Notes: a model not told the origin generated them from the sequence alone. Shown: positions 26,770 to 35,807, counted from the stretch's first letter. The stretch is 64,000 nucleotides of DNA from Paenisporosarcina antarctica (GCF_004367585.1 NZ_CP038015.1:3540001-3604000); one strand, 5' to 3'. Numbers and translations: made by a program.

Positions 26770-28152
26770 TTAGTGAACTGTGATGATTGTATTCCAATAA
26801 AATAAAACTGAACCTAAAACTACTAATAGCCAAATTATCGTTGAAAACATACCGAACCGTAATAAATCTTTCTCAGTAAAATGTCCATAGGAATAACTGA
26901 TAAGATGAACCGGGGATTGTGTGATCAGTAAAAATCCTGGTACACCAGTTAAAAATACTGCCATTGCAATCTCAAGCGAAGTTAAACCTGTTACATTATT
27001 CCCTACTGTAATAGCTATAGGAATCATAATGGTCAAAAATCCTAGAACATTCACAAAAACGATACGGATTAGAGCCGTTACAACGATCATGAAAATTAAC
27101 AATAGTATTGGAGAATAGCCCGTAAATTTCAAAACAATTACATTGGCAATCCAATCTACCGCGCCCGTTTCAATTAGCATTTTTGCAACCATTAAGGTTC
27201 CTGCAAAAAACAGGATCATATCCCAATCCACTTTCTTACGTGCTGTTTCCCAATTCCAAATTCCAATTACCGGCATTACGGTTAAACTGGCACTCAATAA
27301 AGCGATTAAAGGAACCGAAAAGTGATGAAAACCTTCAGTAATCCATAAAATAACAGCTAAACCAATTATGCACAGTACTTTAATTTCATCTACTGTTATA
27401 CTTCCTAGTTCTCCCATTTTTTCATCGATTAAATTCACAACTACTTTACTTTCAATTGCTTCAGGTGGATAAATCAATATAAATAGTAGCCACAATAAGA
27501 CGATAAAAAGAAAAATCGGTGGTAAAAACAACATTATCCAATTTAGATAGTTCATTTCATCCGTTATTTCTGAAAGTAATCCATATGCATAAATTGTCGA
27601 ACTGGCACCAGTCGCTACAAAAGAACCTGATAACGCGACAACATAAGTCAAACCAATAAATAATGATTTAGACAAATTCGTCACTTTACTAATTTTTTTT
27701 AAATTAGTGACAATACTATCTAATACTGAAGCGATCAGACTACCTTTGCCGACGTTAGAAGGAATTAACACAGAAAGAACAAACATAATTAGAAATGAAA
27801 TAAAAACCAACTTTTTTCCTGAACCACTAGAAAGTCTAAGCATTTTCAGTGCTATCCTACTTGCAAGTCCTGTCTTAATAAAAGCATGTGAGATAATGAA
27901 AGTTGCAAATAGAAGCCATATTATTCCAGAACCAAAATAACTCATGGTTTCTTCAAATGAGAAAAAGTGAAAAGAAAGCATAATCATTAACAAAATTGAA
28001 CTAAACGCTAACGGAAATACTCTACCAATCCATAGAATCTGTATGATGAACAATAATACAACTGCTTTCACCTTTATATCCCATTCAAAGAACGGTAATA
28101 AAAATATACAATAAAGAATCACTGATATAGAAAGTAGTATCTTTTTTTTCAT
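26770..28152 (-). CDS. DASS/SLC13 family anion transporter (CitT-like)
   Basis: 460 residues with about 12 helices and the two re-entrant loop regions typical of the family, around GSGIIWLLFATFIISHA and VDWDMILFFAGTLMVAKMLI. The usual SNT motifs are replaced by TGASSTI and TQSPVHL, so substrate preference may differ. Members import or exchange di- and tricarboxylates with sodium or succinate. In this operon it could bring in a second tricarboxylate or export succinate formed by PrpB. It lies 15 bp before prpB. Confidence 0.88.
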   Translation of the reverse strand: MKKKILLSISVILYCIFLLPFFEWDIKVKAVVLLFIIQILWIGRVFPLAFSSILLMIMLSFHFFSFEETMSYFGSGIIWLLFATFIISHAFIKTGLASRIALKMLRLSSGSGKKLVFISFLIMFVLSVLIPSNVGKGSLIASVLDSIVTNLKKISKVTNLSKSLFIGLTYVVALSGSFVATGASSTIYAYGLLSEITDEMNYLNWIMLFLPPIFLFIVLLWLLFILIYPPEAIESKVVVNLIDEKMGELGSITVDEIKVLCIIGLAVILWITEGFHHFSVPLIALLSASLTVMPVIGIWNWETARKKVDWDMILFFAGTLMVAKMLIETGAVDWIANVIVLKFTGYSPILLLIFMIVVTALIRIVFVNVLGFLTIMIPIAITVGNNVTGLTSLEIAMAVFLTGVPGFLLITQSPVHLISYSYGHFTEKDLLRFGMFSTIIWLLVVLGSVLFYWNTIITVH

Positions 28153-28189
28153 CGTTACACACCTGCTAAGAATTGATATCGTTTTAACA

Positions 28190-29692
28190 TCATAATGATT
28201 TTTGAATTTTACGCTTCTTGAACCAACTTACAATCAGTGGATAAAATAATGATAGTAGAGTTAACAATGTAAGAGTTATTGTAATAGGCGACATAAAAAT
28301 AACACTAAATGCCCCTTCTGATCCAACCATACTTTTCCTGAAATTTTGTTCCATATCAGAGCCTACAATGACTGCCAATATTAGAGGTGCAATAGGGAAA
28401 TCTAGCAGTTTCATCGCAAGTCCAAGCAGTCCGAAGATTAATAAGAACGTAAAGTCGATTGTGCTGTAGCTTAATGTGTAAGTACCTATAAACGCCAGTA
28501 CTAGTATCAGTGGAAAAAGAACTTTTGCCGGTATATCTAATACTTTGACAAGTATCCCGACCATTAGAATATTCATTATAACTAGGAAAATATTTCCGAT
28601 AAACATACTATTAATAAATGTCCATACAAGTAGCGGATCATTTTCAAATAAGAGCGGTCCTGGACGTATTCCTAGCATGACAACAGCACCTAATATAACA
28701 GCCGTTGTTCCGGATCCTGGAATACCCATCGTTAGAAGTGGAATAAACGCACCTACTGATGCTGCATTGTTCGCAGACTCAGGAGCAGCAAGCCCTTCAA
28801 CAGCACCTTTCCCGAACTCTTCCGGGTGTTTTGAAAGTTGTTTTTCAGTTGTGTAACTTAGCATAGATGCGATCGCGCCGCCTGCTCCAGGCAAAACGCC
28901 GATTAGAAATCCTAATGGTGCACTTCTTATCATCGGCCACTTGGAACGTTTCCATTGCTCTTTAGTTATCCAAATTTTACCAACTTCTTTTGATTTAGTT
29001 TTTATTTTATCAATTCCTATGTAATTAAACATAACTTCTCCAACTGCGTAAATTCCGATAATTACAATAAGAAAATCAATACCTTCACTTAACTCAGGAA
29101 GGCCTAACGTAAATCGATGAACACCCGACTGTAAATCAATGCCCATCGTAGTGAGCAAAAGGCCAATTGTCATTGAAATAAATCCTTTTATCATCGCCCC
29201 TTTTGATAAGGCTACAATTGCTGATAGCGTAAAAATCATAAGTAAGAAATATTCAGCCGGTCCAAAACGCAATGCAAAACTTGCTAGAGGTTTCGCCAAT
29301 AGAATGAAACCAACTATTGCAACTAGCCCGCCGATTAGCGATGCTATTGCTGATATAGCAAGCGCTTGACCCGCTTGGCCCTTTTGAGCCATAGGATAGC
29401 CATCAAAAGTTGCTGCAATTGCGGATCCATCTCCTGGAGTATTTAATAGGATAGAACTCCTCGAGCCGCCATACATTGCTCCATAATAAATTGCTGCCAT
29501 TAACACTAAAGCACTTACCGGATCCATTCCAAAAGTGATTGGTATTAACAAGGCTATTGCTGTAGCTGGTCCAAGGCCAGGTAGCATTCCGACTACTGTC
29601 CCTAGAAATCCTCCAAGTGCAACCCAGAAAAGATTTATCGGTTGCAACGCTGTCATTAAACCTTCCAGTACTATATTAAAATCTACTCCCAT
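28190..29692 (-). CDS. tctA: Tripartite tricarboxylate transporter, large permease TctA (second system)
   Basis: 500 residues with the TctA repeats GTVVGMLPGLGPATAIALLI and GFLIGVLPGAGGAIASMLSY, and GLAAPESANNAASVGAFIP. It is clearly paralogous to the protein at 15202 but diverged throughout, so the two systems probably carry different substrates. It follows tctB by 17 bp and precedes the DASS gene. Confidence 0.95.
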   Translation of the reverse strand: MGVDFNIVLEGLMTALQPINLFWVALGGFLGTVVGMLPGLGPATAIALLIPITFGMDPVSALVLMAAIYYGAMYGGSRSSILLNTPGDGSAIAATFDGYPMAQKGQAGQALAISAIASLIGGLVAIVGFILLAKPLASFALRFGPAEYFLLMIFTLSAIVALSKGAMIKGFISMTIGLLLTTMGIDLQSGVHRFTLGLPELSEGIDFLIVIIGIYAVGEVMFNYIGIDKIKTKSKEVGKIWITKEQWKRSKWPMIRSAPLGFLIGVLPGAGGAIASMLSYTTEKQLSKHPEEFGKGAVEGLAAPESANNAASVGAFIPLLTMGIPGSGTTAVILGAVVMLGIRPGPLLFENDPLLVWTFINSMFIGNIFLVIMNILMVGILVKVLDIPAKVLFPLILVLAFIGTYTLSYSTIDFTFLLIFGLLGLAMKLLDFPIAPLILAVIVGSDMEQNFRKSMVGSEGAFSVIFMSPITITLTLLTLLSLFYPLIVSWFKKRKIQKSL

Positions 29693-29709
29693 TATTTCTT
29701 ACCTCCTAT

Positions 29710-30153
29710 TTATGGCAGACTCACTTTGAGTAAGATTGCAAATGAATACCATGTAAGCCCTGAAAAACAAATTGCAATCACTATATTTGATATCCACTTT
29801 TTCCTTCCATTGATAATGAATAGAAGTCCTCCAAGAAAAATAATAGTAGAAAACAAAAATCCGATTTTCTCAAATAGAAACGCGTATATTAAACTTAAAA
29901 CTATTGTCGAAATAAGTAGAAAGGGTGTACGACCCTTTAAGAGAAGTTCCAATTCCGGAAATCCATCATGTCGCTTTCTCCATTCCTGAATAATGTATAT
30001 TACGCTTAATAAAATAAGTAATCCCGATACCAAAGTCGGGTAATACATTGGACCATACGGATCTCCTAATCTAGCTTTAGGTAAATTTAGTGAACTGATA
30101 AGGAAAGTCGCACCTACTAGAAAGAATATAATTGGTAAGAATAAACGGAACAT
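29710..30153 (-). CDS. tctB: Tripartite tricarboxylate transporter, small subunit TctB (second system)
   Basis: 147 residues, four predicted helices with a charged loop between helices 2 and 3 (WRKRHDGFPELELLLKG), the standard TctB layout. It lies 78 bp after tctC, with a hairpin in the gap. Confidence 0.88.
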   Translation of the reverse strand: MFRLFLPIIFFLVGATFLISSLNLPKARLGDPYGPMYYPTLVSGLLILLSVIYIIQEWRKRHDGFPELELLLKGRTPFLLISTIVLSLIYAFLFEKIGFLFSTIIFLGGLLFIINGRKKWISNIVIAICFSGLTWYSFAILLKVSLP

Positions 30154-30192
30154 GTCTTCTCTCCATTCCTTTTCATGTTTGTCTAAAAGAAT

Positions 30193-30216
30193 AATGGACC
30201 CTTTTAAGGATCCATT
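30193..30216. promoter_or_regulatory. Intercistronic hairpin between tctC and tctB (second system)
   Basis: AATGGACCC and GGATCCATT pair with one mismatch over a 6-nt loop, directly after the tctC stop. It corresponds in position to the hairpin at 17213-17237 in the other tct operon. Confidence 0.55.
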
Positions 30217-30231
30217 TAATTTTCATTCATT

Positions 30232-31215
30232 TTAATCAGTTAATCCTGAGTCAGTTAGTAACTTATCATAATTTTCTGTTTGGACCTTCAAGAATTCCGA
30301 AGTTTCTGCACTATTCTTATAGAACGGGAGCCAATCATTATTTTTTAACAACGTCTTCCATGCTTCCGTTTCGACCATTTTAGCGATAGCATCGTCATAG
30401 TAAGCAATTTCTTCCTCTGTCATATCCGGTGGTCCTACAATTCCTCTCCAGTGAGGGAATACCATATCAATTCCTTGCTCTTTCCATGTTTGAACTTCTT
30501 CCAAGCCCTCAAGTCGCTCTTCTGAGGACACTGAAATTATTTTGAAATTCTTTGCTAAATGTTGCTCTTTTGATTCTGAGACAGACATTGTTGCGACATC
30601 AACATGATTACCAAGTAGTGCTGTAACAACATCTCCACCACTCTCGTAAATTAAAATATTTAATTTAGTAACATCAACACCAAATTCTTTTGCAGCTTGT
30701 ACAAATGATAAATGGTCGTTATTACCTAAACCAGGAGCTAAAGCAATTTTTATTGAAGTTGGATCTTTTTTCAATTGCTCCATTAATTCTGTTGCATCTT
30801 CAAAAGGAGAATCATTTGGAACAGCAATCGAAATCCATTCCGTTGTTAAGATTGCCAAAGGAGTTAAATCTTCATAGCTTAATTCACTTTGTCCTAGTAA
30901 ATTATTTGTAATAAGCAAGCTAGAATCAATTGCTACTGTATGAGCATCTTTTTCTTTTGTATACTGCCAGCCCACTTCACCGCTTCCACCCGGCTTATTT
31001 ACAACATTGATATTTTCTTCAACAATGCCTTCATCATCTAGGATTTTCTGTATAGCTCTTGCTGTTGCATCCCATCCACCACCTGGTGTTGCAGGTGCCA
31101 CTAATTCAATATTATCATTTGGGAATGACTCTGGTTCAGCATCTGCCCCTTCCGAAGAACAAGCCCCCAAAACGAATATTGCACTTAAACCTAAGTAAGT
31201 AAATAATTTTTTCAA
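30232..31215 (-). CDS. tctC: Tripartite tricarboxylate transporter substrate-binding lipoprotein TctC (second system)
   Basis: 327 residues; signal MKKLFTYLGLSAIFVLGACS ends in the lipobox LGAC. Ligand-pocket segments VAPATPGGGWDATARAIQ, NKPGGSGEVGWQYT and HWRGIVGPPDM are present. It is the first gene of the transport and degradation operon, 127 bp downstream of the response regulator gene; this gap is where the regulator would be expected to bind. Confidence 0.93.
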   Translation of the reverse strand: MKKLFTYLGLSAIFVLGACSSEGADAEPESFPNDNIELVAPATPGGGWDATARAIQKILDDEGIVEENINVVNKPGGSGEVGWQYTKEKDAHTVAIDSSLLITNNLLGQSELSYEDLTPLAILTTEWISIAVPNDSPFEDATELMEQLKKDPTSIKIALAPGLGNNDHLSFVQAAKEFGVDVTKLNILIYESGGDVVTALLGNHVDVATMSVSESKEQHLAKNFKIISVSSEERLEGLEEVQTWKEQGIDMVFPHWRGIVGPPDMTEEEIAYYDDAIAKMVETEAWKTLLKNNDWLPFYKNSAETSEFLKVQTENYDKLLTDSGLTD

Positions 31216-31342
31216 CTATTTCAACTCCTATTCAAATTTTCTTAATCTTCATACTAAGCTAAACATTTGAATATGTAACCGTTTACAATTTTAAAAAATT
31301 TAAAAACTTTACTATCATTTTGTTCATTAAATTCATTTTTTC

Positions 31343-32014
31343 TTACAAATAGTATTTTCTTTCAGGTCTACCCACAATCCCATATTCCAATTCGGCTTTC
31401 ACTTTTCCAATTGACACTAGGTATTGTAAATATCTTCTAGCTGTCGTTCTAGAGGCATTCATTTTAATTCCTACTTCTTCTGCAGTTGCACCATTGTCCA
31501 TACTACCGATAATTTCAACTATCTTTTTCAAGGTTATTGAATTAATCCCTTTTGGTAGTTCATTATCTTCCTGAATTTCTGTAACCTTATTCTTTAAAAC
31601 TTGATCAATGAAATCTTGTGTGACCAGTTCTTTTGACTCGAGCAATGCTTTCCTTTTTATAAAGTTGTTAATGACCTCTGTGAATTTCTCCATTGCTACA
31701 GGTTTAATCAAATAGTAAAATATACCGTATTTTAAACTTTCATCTAATAATTCCATATTGTTAGCTGCTGTGATCACAATAAAACTGAGATGAGGATAAT
31801 CAAGCTTTAACTCTTTTATGAGCTCCGTTCCCAGTTTATCGGGCATATATATATCCACTAATAATAAATCCACATGATTTTCTCTAATTATTTTTAGCAC
31901 ATCTATCGCTTGATGAGCTTTTCCAACTACAGACACACCATAAATTTCGTTGAGAAATTTTTCGTGGATATTAGCAACCCGAAAGTCATCTTCTACAATC
32001 GCTACATTTATCAT
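31343..32014 (-). CDS. Response regulator of the CitB/DcuR/DctR type
   Basis: 223 residues. The receiver domain starts INVAIVEDDFRVANIHEKFL and carries the phospho-acceptor Asp in LLLVDIYMPDKLGTEL. The C-terminal helix-turn-helix includes EEVGIKMNASRTTARRYLQY. Longer upstream codons (to 32068) overlap the kinase gene; the ATG at 32014 with AAGGGATG 7 nt upstream is preferred. It follows the kinase gene by 19 bp. Known relatives activate uptake genes for citrate, fumarate or malate, so the tctCBA operon that follows is the likely target. Confidence 0.92.
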   Translation of the reverse strand: MINVAIVEDDFRVANIHEKFLNEIYGVSVVGKAHQAIDVLKIIRENHVDLLLVDIYMPDKLGTELIKELKLDYPHLSFIVITAANNMELLDESLKYGIFYYLIKPVAMEKFTEVINNFIKRKALLESKELVTQDFIDQVLKNKVTEIQEDNELPKGINSITLKKIVEIIGSMDNGATAEEVGIKMNASRTTARRYLQYLVSIGKVKAELEYGIVGRPERKYYL

Positions 32015-32033
32015 AAACGCACATCCCTTATCT

Positions 32034-33611
32034 TTACTTTGGTATAAACACTGTAAAAGTCGTTCCACTGGCTTCGCAGTTGACTTCTATTGAACCATTG
32101 AGTTCTTTAACTACTTTTATTACATTCGATAACCCAAATCCTCGTCCACTACCACTTTTTGTCGTATAGCCCTGGTCAAATATCAAATCTATATCTTCCT
32201 TCGATATACCCATTCCTGAATCTACTATTTCTAAAACAATTTCTTCACCGTAGTCAACTGCGAAAAAAACAACTTTCTTTTCAACACATTGAGCTACTGC
32301 CTCAAAAGCGTTATCTATCAAGTTTCCAATAATAATTGTACTTTGGGCTGTTGTAATATGCTTTGGAAAAACACCTAATGTACTAGTCTCCTCAATATGA
32401 AAATCTATTTTTTTCTCTGATGCTTTTCCTATTTTCCCAAATAGAAGCGCTTGAATTTTCAAATCTTTAATCTGCTCAAATATGAGATTATTGTTCTGTT
32501 GCACGATTACACTTTCATTTTGAATCATTTCTAGAGCTTCTTCCTGATGCCCTAGTTGAAGTAGCCCAGAGATCACATAAAGCTTATTTTGAAACTCATG
32601 GGTCTGCGCTCTGAGATCATCTGAAAGTGTTTGAACCTCAGATAAGGTGTTCATTAATTTCAACATTTCAGTTTTGTCTTTGAATGTTAATACAGTTCCA
32701 ACGTTTTGTTCTTCTTTCATTATTGGGAAAATGTTTAATATTACGACATAGCCATTAATATCTATCTCCAAAGAAGAATGTGTTTGATTTTTTTCAATTA
32801 TTTCCGTTATTTTTGGTGTTTGGATTGCATCGTAAATAGGTTTGTTTTCATACGTGCTATCTAAACCTAAAATATTTTGAGCTGCTTGGTTCATCAGAGT
32901 TATTCTCTTTGAATTGTCCATAGCTATGATCCCTTCATTAATAGAAGAGAGTATGGCATTACGATCTCGGTAAAGCGTTGCTATTTCACGAGGTTCTAAG
33001 TCCAAAGTATCTTTTCTGATATTTCTAGCTAATAAAATACTAGATATCACACCAATTAGTATGATAAATATTACAAATATAGATATATCCTTTACTCTAT
33101 TAATAGTAGCTGTTATTATCTCGTCTTTTAGATAACCTACAGTAACAACTCCTATCACTTGCTTTTGATCATTAAAAATTGGGGCCTTACCGACTATTGA
33201 AAGACCTACATTTTGTTCAGATACTAGGGAATAATAGCCTCCAAAAACGATAGCCTTAAAGTTTTCATGTATTTTATTATAAGAATTTATTTTATCTTCT
33301 ATAGGATGAGCTAGTATTTTACCATCACGATTTTCAATTATTATGAAATTGGCATCCACCTGACTGCTGATACGAATTGCCAGATGTTGCAATTCCTCAT
33401 TTTGATTTAACATGGTTAAGGCTTCTTCAACAGAATTCATATTAGCTACCGTCTTAGCGGTCTGTAGACCTATTCTTGTTGAGTTTTCAACGCTCTGGTT
33501 AATTTCATAATAAGTAAAAAAACTTAACGAAACAAATATGATTCCAATAACCAAAGAAACTATCAAACCCATAATTTTTGTCTGAAGAGATACATTTAAT
33601 AAATTTTTCAT
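32034..33611 (-). CDS. Sensor histidine kinase of the CitA/DcuS family
   Basis: 525 residues. Helix 1 (about 12-34), an extracytoplasmic Cache-type sensor domain (about 35-170), helix 2 (ISIFVIFIILIGVISSILLA), a PAS domain (about 215-320), the SpoOB-type phospho-acceptor segment LRAQTHEFQNKLYVISGLLQ with its His, and a C-terminal ATPase domain with NLIDNAFEA and DSGMGISKEDIDLIFDQGY. This family senses external di- and tricarboxylates directly. With the linked regulator it probably switches on the tct/DASS/prp genes in response to the same external acid. It ends at the right border of the carboxylate island. Confidence 0.93.
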   Translation of the reverse strand: MKNLLNVSLQTKIMGLIVSLVIGIIFVSLSFFTYYEINQSVENSTRIGLQTAKTVANMNSVEEALTMLNQNEELQHLAIRISSQVDANFIIIENRDGKILAHPIEDKINSYNKIHENFKAIVFGGYYSLVSEQNVGLSIVGKAPIFNDQKQVIGVVTVGYLKDEIITATINRVKDISIFVIFIILIGVISSILLARNIRKDTLDLEPREIATLYRDRNAILSSINEGIIAMDNSKRITLMNQAAQNILGLDSTYENKPIYDAIQTPKITEIIEKNQTHSSLEIDINGYVVILNIFPIMKEEQNVGTVLTFKDKTEMLKLMNTLSEVQTLSDDLRAQTHEFQNKLYVISGLLQLGHQEEALEMIQNESVIVQQNNNLIFEQIKDLKIQALLFGKIGKASEKKIDFHIEETSTLGVFPKHITTAQSTIIIGNLIDNAFEAVAQCVEKKVVFFAVDYGEEIVLEIVDSGMGISKEDIDLIFDQGYTTKSGSGRGFGLSNVIKVVKELNGSIEVNCEASGTTFTVFIPK

Positions 33612-33720
33612 TTTTTCCTCTATTTCCTCAATACAGATTTCTGTTCTTCTCTTTAAAACTTAATATACTAAACATACAGATTATATTAGGGGAATGCTAG
33701 TTGTTGATATTGGAAAATGA

Positions 33721-33852
33721 ATCTTGACGTTTATAGGTCTTTTGATATCCCCAATAATTATCATTTTAATAAAAGCTTTAGCGGAACAAGGTTATCTAAA
33801 AGTATGGCTGGACTTGAAGCAAGCTGAGAGAGATGTTCATACTTTGAAATAG
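33721..33852 (+). pseudogene. Displaced 3' end of the AI-2E transporter gene (copy 3)
   Basis: Same orientation as the intact gene at 8567-9670 and covering its last ~130 bp. It includes 49 consecutive identical bases and only about seven differences over roughly 113 bp. It reads FIGLLISPIIIILIKALAEQ into GYLKVWLDLK and ends at its own TAG. No start or upstream part of the gene is present. It forms the right border of the carboxylate island, about 110 bp beyond the kinase start. Confidence 0.88.
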
Positions 33853-33901
33853 ATACTGTAATAGTACTAAGTTTTTGCTATTTCCCCTTTCACAATCGAG
33901 T

Positions 33902-33940
33902 CCACTTACAAACTTACGTTATTAAAGTTTGTAAGTGTGG
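33902..33940. terminator. Hairpin
   Basis: CCACTTACAAACTT pairs with AAGTTTGTAAGTGTGG with one bulge. There is no gene immediately upstream on either strand and no strong T run, so termination is only possible. Confidence 0.35.
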
Positions 33941-34030
33941 TTAAATTGTAAAAGGCGACATTTCGTATTGCTAACTCTTATTCCTTCACTACGGTAATAA
34001 TTCGTTTGAGGTTTACTGCAACATTTACAA

Positions 34031-34200
34031 GTGATTGAAGTGGAAGGCGGCGACTCCGGCGGGAAAAGCGAGACAGACAAGACCCCACAGGTAGCGCAAG
34101 CGGACGAGGAGGCTTGTCGCTCGCCCCGCGGAAAGCGTCCGCCTGTTTCTGCATCGCTACGCTAGCTTCGAAACATGAAAGTGCGCTGAAACGGAAATCA
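34031..34200 (+). repeat. GC-rich palindromic intergenic repeat, copy 3
   Basis: About 170 bp with GGCGGCGACTCCGGCGGGAA at the left and CCGCGGAAAGCGTCCGCC towards the right, followed by one 37-bp module (TGCATCGCTACGCTAGCTTC at 34150) that is doubled in copy 5. It lies between copy 3 of the AI-2E tail and the lysine riboswitch. Confidence 0.85.
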
Positions 34201-34241
34201 CCTATCCATAACTAAGAAATAATAAATTAACTTTTTCAGTG

Positions 34242-34274
34242 ACCTTCATCAATCCTAATGATGAAGGTGTTTTT
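34242..34274 (+). terminator. Terminator-like hairpin
   Basis: ACCTTCATCA pairs with TGATGAAGGT and is followed by GTTTTT. No gene precedes it closely on the plus strand, so it may be left from a lost gene. Confidence 0.55.
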
Positions 34275-34397
34275 CTGCCGTCTATACCAATATTAAGTCA
34301 ATAAATTTATCTAATACTAAATTGTATTTCCTTGCATCTATAAAGCTTTATTGTTAAAGTAGATTTAATTAAATACTTTCTTACTTCAATATATTTG

Positions 34398-34645
34398 AAG
34401 TGAGGATAGAGGCGCAAACATCAATAGTAGACAATTTGAGGATAATGAGATCCTATAATGGTTGTTGAAAGGGATATTTGCCGAAGTAGAGAGAATCTCA
34501 TGTTCTCAAAACTGGTTCTGTTATTGAATAAATACGGAACTGTCATATAGGCAAACTATATGGAGGGCTATCCACGCATAGGAACGACTTGGACTAATAA
34601 AGTTACGTTTCTATTGCAACAGCGGACCCTCGTTGTTGCTTTTTT
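34398..34645 (+). promoter_or_regulatory. Lysine riboswitch (L box) with terminator, upstream of dapA
   Basis: The aptamer shows the conserved pieces AGGATAGAGGCGCAAACATC, AGTAG, GAAAGGGATATTTGCCGAAG and AACTGTCA, closed by GAGGGCTATCC (P1 pairs GGATAG with CTATCC). A terminator follows: GCAACAGCG with CGTTGTTGC and TTTTTT (34616-34645). Lysine binding is expected to favour the terminator and shut off dapA, which starts 68 nt later. An OFF switch of this kind is standard in Bacillales lysine genes. Confidence 0.93.
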
Positions 34646-34712
34646 GCGTTTACAAGAATACTGCCTACACTACCTCTATATTTTATAAACTATAAAAAAG
34701 GGGAGAAAAGTA

Positions 34713-35603
34713 ATGACATTTGGCCAAGTTTTAACAGCAATGGTGACACCATTTAATCAACAAGGTGAGATTGATTTTATCGCTACAAAGGCTTTAATTA
34801 ACCATTTGATAGCAAATGGTACTGATGGTTTAGTTGTAGCAGGAACAACAGGTGAATCTCCTACACTAGACACACAAGAGAAAATTAAGTTAATTAAATT
34901 TGTTGTAGAAGTTGTTAACGGAAGAGTCCCCGTTATAGCAGGAACTGGATCAAACGATACGAGAGCATCGATCAACTTGACGAAGCGAGTAGAAGAAACA
35001 GGAGTCGACGGAATTATGTTGGTCACTCCATACTATAACAAGCCCTCTCAAGAAGGATTATATCAACATTTTAAAACCATCGCCGAGGCTACATCACTGC
35101 CGGTAATGCTATACAATATTCCTGGACGAAGTGTAGTAAACATGACCGTAGAAACAATTGTAAGACTTTCGGCAATCGACAATATTGTATCGATTAAAGA
35201 AGCAAGTGGAGATTTAAATCATATCACGCAAATCATTAGCCAAACACCTAGCAACTTCAGCTTGTACAGTGGTGATGACGGTCTAACATTACCTGTTTTA
35301 GCCCTTGGTGGTGCTGGAGTTATTTCTGTTTCTTCACACATCATTGGGAATGAAATGCAAGAAATGATTAAAAACTTCAAAACTGGGAATTTAGATGTTG
35401 CAGCATCTATGCATGGTACCCTTCTCCCTATTATGGAGGCTTTATTCGCCGCACCAAACCCGGCACCTGTTAAAGCAGCTTTAAATATGCGAGGGATAGA
35501 TGTTGGTGGAGTTCGTCTTCCCATAATTCCTTTAAACAAAGAAGAAGCAAAGACACTACAAAGAGCAATTCAACCTATTCAATTAGAGTTACTTGTTAAA
35601 TAG
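34713..35603 (+). CDS. dapA: 4-hydroxy-tetrahydrodipicolinate synthase
   Basis: 296 residues, standard DapA length. The Schiff-base lysine is in IVSIKEASGDL (about residue 162), the catalytic tyrosine in MLYNIPGRSV, and the pyruvate-site segment GTTGESPTL is intact. It condenses pyruvate and aspartate semialdehyde in lysine and diaminopimelate synthesis. AAGGGGAG lies about 9 nt ahead of the ATG. The lysine riboswitch upstream argues for a true biosynthetic DapA rather than an N-acetylneuraminate-lyase-like relative. Terminator at 35614-35649. Confidence 0.95.
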   Translation: MTFGQVLTAMVTPFNQQGEIDFIATKALINHLIANGTDGLVVAGTTGESPTLDTQEKIKLIKFVVEVVNGRVPVIAGTGSNDTRASINLTKRVEETGVDGIMLVTPYYNKPSQEGLYQHFKTIAEATSLPVMLYNIPGRSVVNMTVETIVRLSAIDNIVSIKEASGDLNHITQIISQTPSNFSLYSGDDGLTLPVLALGGAGVISVSSHIIGNEMQEMIKNFKTGNLDVAASMHGTLLPIMEALFAAPNPAPVKAALNMRGIDVGGVRLPIIPLNKEEAKTLQRAIQPIQLELLVK

Positions 35604-35613
35604 ATGAAATAAG

Positions 35614-35795
35614 AAAGAGCAGCCGAATTAATTTCTTCGGCTGCTCTTTGTATATACAATTTGTGTTCTTTCGTCAACCAAACTTAAAATACATGGTGCT
35701 TATGGGTTTTAGGTGAGCAGCTTACGCAAAACAGCCTTAAGATTGCCTGTCGGAATGAGATTTAGCGAAGTGATTTTGTCACTTCGCTAAATCTC
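35614..35795. repeat. Intergenic hairpin module, copy A (right of dapA)
   Basis: Three parts in order: the dapA terminator AAAGAGCAGCCGAA..CTTCGGCTGCTCTTT (35614-35649); a conserved middle at about 35704-35753 reading GGGTTTTAGGTGAGCAGC and then CTTAAGATTGCCTGT; and a 17-bp hairpin GAGATTTAGCGAAGTGA..TCACTTCGCTAAATCTC (35757-35795) that also serves as the vmlR terminator. The same three-part layout recurs at 37936-38114. Confidence 0.7.
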
Positions 35796-35807
35796 TTTTA
35801 TTCGTCA

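Noticed and set aside
11288-33852. Diversity-generating retroelement (variable and template repeats) as explanation for the AI-2E 3' copies
   Set aside because: No reverse transcriptase is present and the differences are not confined to adenines.
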